DNA of 18,344 nt from NCBI GenBank assembly GCA_029983705.1, contig JASBYZ010000023.1, forward strand, positions 1 to 18,344. Reading direction: 5' to 3'. The notes beneath the pieces were generated by a model, which was not told where the DNA came from, did not search any database, and worked only from the letters and a program-made list of their open reading frames with translations. Positions 15,518 through 18,344 of this stretch are shown piece by piece. The position numbers were made by a program, and so were the translations under genes. This stretch comes from Coriobacteriales bacterium. Its GTDB lineage: Bacteria > Actinomycetota > Coriobacteriia > Coriobacteriales > JAEZZM01. Position 1 is the stretch's first letter; the number at the start of each line of letters is the position of its first letter.

Positions 15518-17296
15518 ATGGTGCGCTGTCCAAAGTGTTCAACTGAATTACCAGACTCACTATCGCAGTGCTATAAATGTGGCTATAACCTTAAGCCATC
15601 TGACTTATACCTGCCAAAAGACGAGCAGCCCACCCAAGAAATAACACACATACCTGCTAAACATATTGGCGATACCTCTCAGCTTCCTCTAATTGAAAGC
15701 GAGGAGAAATCCTCAAAGTTTTCAGCTTGGATTCAAAGATCTAAGGCAAAACGAGCAAACAAAACATATGAAAAGCTTGCAAGAAGTCCCGAAGAGCAGG
15801 CTATGCGCAAGCGAAGAGCACTTGTAAGAATTGTTGTCGTGCTCTTAAGCATACTTATTGCACTTCTCCTTGGATTTTTTGCCCTAAGCTATCTTAATAA
15901 AGGACGCATTGCCTTAAACCAAGAGTATTTTGATGACTCAAACTTAATTGCCGCACTCAGAGTTTGTGATGAGGATGCAAACGGCTATTTGAGTGAGCAA
16001 GAACTTACAAAGGTACGCACGCTTGACCTTTCAAATAAACAGATAAGCTCCCTTAAAGGGCTTGAATACTTTACCAACTTAGAAGAGCTCAAACTCAGCG
16101 AAAATGGTTTGAGCACCATTGACCTCTCATCACTTCCTTTCATTAAACACTTAGAGCTTCAGTCAAACGCACTTTCAAGCATAGATTTAAGTGCGCTCAC
16201 AAGCCTGCAGTATCTTGATGTATCCCACAACGAGATTACAGAACTTGATGTAAGTAAAAATACTCAGCTTAGCTATCTAGACTGTAGAAATAATAAGATT
16301 CAGGAGCTTAACCTTCTTAATAATCCCCTCTTAAGCGAGGCATACTACGATCCAGACGTGAGCATCTCTTTGGAGCTTGACCAAAAATCAATTAAAAATC
16401 CTGCAATACTTGCAGCCTTAAGTAAGTTTGATAAAAACAAGAACACCGTCTTAGAAGCTCGCGAACTTGATGCAATTAAAAGCTTGCGTCTTGAGGATGC
16501 ACCGTTTGATAATTTAGACATTTTAGTGCGCTTAAAAAACTTAGACGTCCTAGAGATTGAAGGCAGTAACTCAAGCTCTGCCATATTTCCTAAACTTGAG
16601 GGGCTTACTAGCTTGAGCATTAGACACGCAGATGCTCTTTCATCCTTAAATCTCTCTGAGCTTACGAGCCTTCAAAGCTTATCGCTCAAAGAAAATCCAA
16701 GCCTAAAATCAATAGACTTAAAAGCACAGACAAAAAGCTTAGAGGAGCTCTACATAGACCCTGAACTTGCTGTTGAGGGTGGTATCTATGTAAGAAATAC
16801 CAAAGACTTTCCTAATAAAAAGCTTCGTGAAATTGCTTTTTCTGAGTCGATAAATAAAAATGGCGATGACATGTTAAGCGATACGGAGCGTGCAAGCCTG
16901 AAAAGCCTCGACCTCTCAGGTGCAAACTTAAGCTCTACAACTGGTATTTCTGCCTTTTACAATCTTGAAGACCTCAATATTTCAAACAATGAAATAGCTA
17001 ACCTTAAGATGCCAAGCCTCTCTCAACTTAAAACCCTTCGCGCTCAAAATTGCCAGATAAGCTCTGCAGACCTATCAAAGCTTCCCGCCTTAACACAGCT
17101 TGATATATCAAATAATGCCCTTACAAAACTTAAGCTTGACTCTAATGAATCACTTAAGATTCTTAATGCTACAAACAATAAACTTGAGCTCGTTACACTT
17201 CCAAAAAATACTGAGCTGAGCATGTTTGGTTTTAATCTCTTTTTAGATTTAGGAACCCGCGTTGAGTACGGAGAAAAAGAAAATAAAGAGGACTAA
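15518..17296 (+). CDS. Zinc-ribbon, single-pass membrane protein with three EF-hand/leucine-rich-repeat modules
   Basis: Function unknown; probably a surface-exposed binding protein. Numbering is from the ATG at 15518 (592 residues). Residues 4-21 form a zinc ribbon (Cys4, Cys7, Cys18, Cys21). A charged linker follows, with a basic patch (KRANK, RKRR) just before a membrane helix (about 102-125), so the N-terminus should be inside and the rest outside. The outer part has three units, each an EF-hand-like loop (151-162, 305-316, 446-457) followed by leucine-rich repeats of the LxxLdLSxNxIxxL type. The start is uncertain. GGAGG (15510-15514) lies 3 bases before ATG 15518 and 6 bases before GTG 15521, whereas ATG 15506 lies upstream of that site and is less likely. 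Only plus-strand gene here, between uvrC and rapZ. Confidence 0.85.
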   Translation: MVRCPKCSTELPDSLSQCYKCGYNLKPSDLYLPKDEQPTQEITHIPAKHIGDTSQLPLIESEEKSSKFSAWIQRSKAKRANKTYEKLARSPEEQAMRKRRALVRIVVVLLSILIALLLGFFALSYLNKGRIALNQEYFDDSNLIAALRVCDEDANGYLSEQELTKVRTLDLSNKQISSLKGLEYFTNLEELKLSENGLSTIDLSSLPFIKHLELQSNALSSIDLSALTSLQYLDVSHNEITELDVSKNTQLSYLDCRNNKIQELNLLNNPLLSEAYYDPDVSISLELDQKSIKNPAILAALSKFDKNKNTVLEARELDAIKSLRLEDAPFDNLDILVRLKNLDVLEIEGSNSSSAIFPKLEGLTSLSIRHADALSSLNLSELTSLQSLSLKENPSLKSIDLKAQTKSLEELYIDPELAVEGGIYVRNTKDFPNKKLREIAFSESINKNGDDMLSDTERASLKSLDLSGANLSSTTGISAFYNLEDLNISNNEIANLKMPSLSQLKTLRAQNCQISSADLSKLPALTQLDISNNALTKLKLDSNESLKILNATNNKLELVTLPKNTELSMFGFNLFLDLGTRVEYGEKENKED

Positions 17297-17318
17297 AGCT
17301 CTATTTTATTGTCCTCTT
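17268..17318 (-). terminator. Probable uvrC terminator overlapping both converging gene ends
   Basis: AAGAGGAC (17286-17293) and GTCCTCTT (17311-17318) are perfect 8-bp arms around a 17-base loop. On the minus strand the hairpin is followed by TATTTTCTTTTTCTCC, a T-rich tail. It fits termination of uvrC. On the plus strand the tail is CTTCTTCTT, a weaker fit, so it may serve the LRR gene poorly or not at all. The hairpin lies inside the coding end of uvrC, and its tail inside the end of the LRR gene. Confidence 0.5.
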
Positions 17319-18344
17319 CTTCTTGCTGAACAGACTGTAAAAAAGCATAAATCTCTTCTGCAAGCGTCTGGCTTATACCTTCAACTTCAGAAAGCTCACT
17401 CACGCTTGCAGCCTTAATTTTCTTGATAGAACCAAAGTGCTTTTGGAGGGATTTTTTGCGTTTAGGGCCTACTCCTTCAATCTCATCGAGCAAAGATACT
17501 GTCATCGCTTTTTTACGAAGCTCTCTGTGGTAGGTAATAGCAAAGCGGTGAGCCTCGTCACGCACCTGCTTAACTAAGTAGAGAGAAGCTGATCCAGAAG
17601 GCAGTACTACAGGACCCTCTTCAGACCATGGTACAAATAGCTCTTCATCTGCCTTGGCAAGACCAGCTACCGGTATATCTTCCAGTCCCAGTTCAGCGAA
17701 CTGCTTTAAGGCTGCACTTAGCTGCGGCTTACCACCATCAACAATTAAGAGGTCTGGTTTAGAGCCAAATCTTTCATCTGCCATATTCTTTTTAGAATAC
17801 CTTCTACCAATAGCCTCACTCATCATGGCAAAGTCGTTTGCCTCTTCTGTTTGCATCCTAATTCTAAAGCGGCGATACTGACTCTTATCAGGCTTTCCAT
17901 TGGTAAATACGACCATGGAGGCAACCGAGAACTTACCGTGAATCGTTGAGATATCAAAACATTCAATTCTCATAGGAGCCTTTGGGAGCGCAAGCGCACT
18001 TTCAAGCTGCAAAAGTGCCGTGTTGGTGCGCTGATCATCATAACGTGTGCGCACCTTAAAGCGCATGAAGGCATGCTTTGCATTTCTGTCTGCAAGTTCT
18101 TGAAGCTTTACCTTCTCGCCCCGCTTTGGAACGTGAAGTACAACCTTAGAGCCTCGCTTTTCAGTAAGCCAGGCCTCAATAAGTTCACTATCTTCAAGCT
18201 CAAGCGGAACATTAATTTCTTGAGGAATGTCTTCAGTTTGCTCGTAGTAGCGTTTCATAAAACCTTCTACAAGCTCATTAAAGTCAACATCCATACCAGA
18301 ATTTAAGATGATATCGTTTGAGATAATTACCCTACCCTCACGCA
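17293..18344 (-). CDS. uvrC: Excinuclease ABC subunit C (UvrC), C-terminal part
   Basis: Nuclease of nucleotide excision repair, which cuts on both sides of a DNA lesion held by UvrA/UvrB. Only the last 349 codons are here. The frame stays open to the window edge (REGRVIISNDIILNSG before Met at 18294), so that Met is internal and the GIY-YIG N-terminal domain lies outside. Visible are the acidic linker, the UvrC homology/RNase H-like nuclease domain with ECFDIST, LLIVDGGKPQL and RDEAHRFAITYHR (its catalytic Asp and His positions), and a C-terminal helix-hairpin-helix pair (IEGVGPKRKKSL and VEGISQTLAEEI). Stop TAG at 17293 overlaps the stop of the plus-strand LRR gene. In most actinobacteria rapZ follows directly; here 1.85 kb separates them. 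Confidence 0.95.
   Translation of the reverse strand, partial: REGRVIISNDIILNSGMDVDFNELVEGFMKRYYEQTEDIPQEINVPLELEDSELIEAWLTEKRGSKVVLHVPKRGEKVKLQELADRNAKHAFMRFKVRTRYDDQRTNTALLQLESALALPKAPMRIECFDISTIHGKFSVASMVVFTNGKPDKSQYRRFRIRMQTEEANDFAMMSEAIGRRYSKKNMADERFGSKPDLLIVDGGKPQLSAALKQFAELGLEDIPVAGLAKADEELFVPWSEEGPVVLPSGSASLYLVKQVRDEAHRFAITYHRELRKKAMTVSLLDEIEGVGPKRKKSLQKHFGSIKKIKAASVSELSEVEGISQTLAEEIYAFLQSVQQEEEDNKIEL

Noticed and set aside
17293..18294. Complete 333-residue gene starting at Met 18294
   Set aside because: The frame stays open to the window edge with UvrC-like sequence before this Met, and full UvrC is about 600 residues or more. It is an internal Met of a truncated gene.

Overview
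The window looks like chromosome of a low-GC actinobacterium of the class Coriobacteriia, most likely an Atopobiaceae member (Atopobium/Lancefieldella/Fannyhessea type). The main reason is the block uvrC - rapZ - yvcK - whiA - gap - pgk - tpiA - secG. That order is a hallmark of Actinobacteria, but here it sits in AT-leaning DNA with AGGAGG-type ribosome binding sites and several GTG or TTG starts. The lineage is inferred from gene order and base composition by eye, not from a search. No tRNA, rRNA, CRISPR array or insertion sequence was seen.

Layout, high to low coordinates, nearly all on the minus strand. (1) 18344-17293: C-terminal part of uvrC (nucleotide excision repair), running in from outside the window. 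(2) 15518-17296: the only plus-strand gene, a membrane-anchored protein with an N-terminal zinc ribbon and an outer part made of three EF-hand/leucine-rich-repeat modules. It sits between uvrC and rapZ, tail to tail with uvrC and head to head with rapZ. (3) 15438-6806: a compact run rapZ, yvcK, whiA, gap, a calcineurin-like phosphoesterase, pgk, tpiA, gpmI, secG. Gaps are 52 bp or less and yvcK/whiA overlap, and the run ends in a clear intrinsic terminator at 6706-6740. It joins cell-envelope and carbon regulators (RapZ, YvcK, WhiA) to lower glycolysis (GAPDH, PGK, TIM, iPGM) and a Sec translocon subunit. (4) 6700-351: an oligopeptide ABC transporter operon, oppA-oppB-oppC-oppD-oppF. It has a structured leader before oppA, a hairpin between oppA and oppB, and a terminator after oppF. 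(5) 254-1: start of a Gx transporter/Hpre_diP_synt_I membrane protein, cut by the window edge.

Most of the window is housekeeping. The points most worth a second look are the zinc ribbon/EF-hand/LRR gene that splits a conserved actinobacterial gene pair, the hairpin spanning its overlapping stop codons with uvrC, the phosphoesterase set between gap and pgk, and the RNA structures around oppA.
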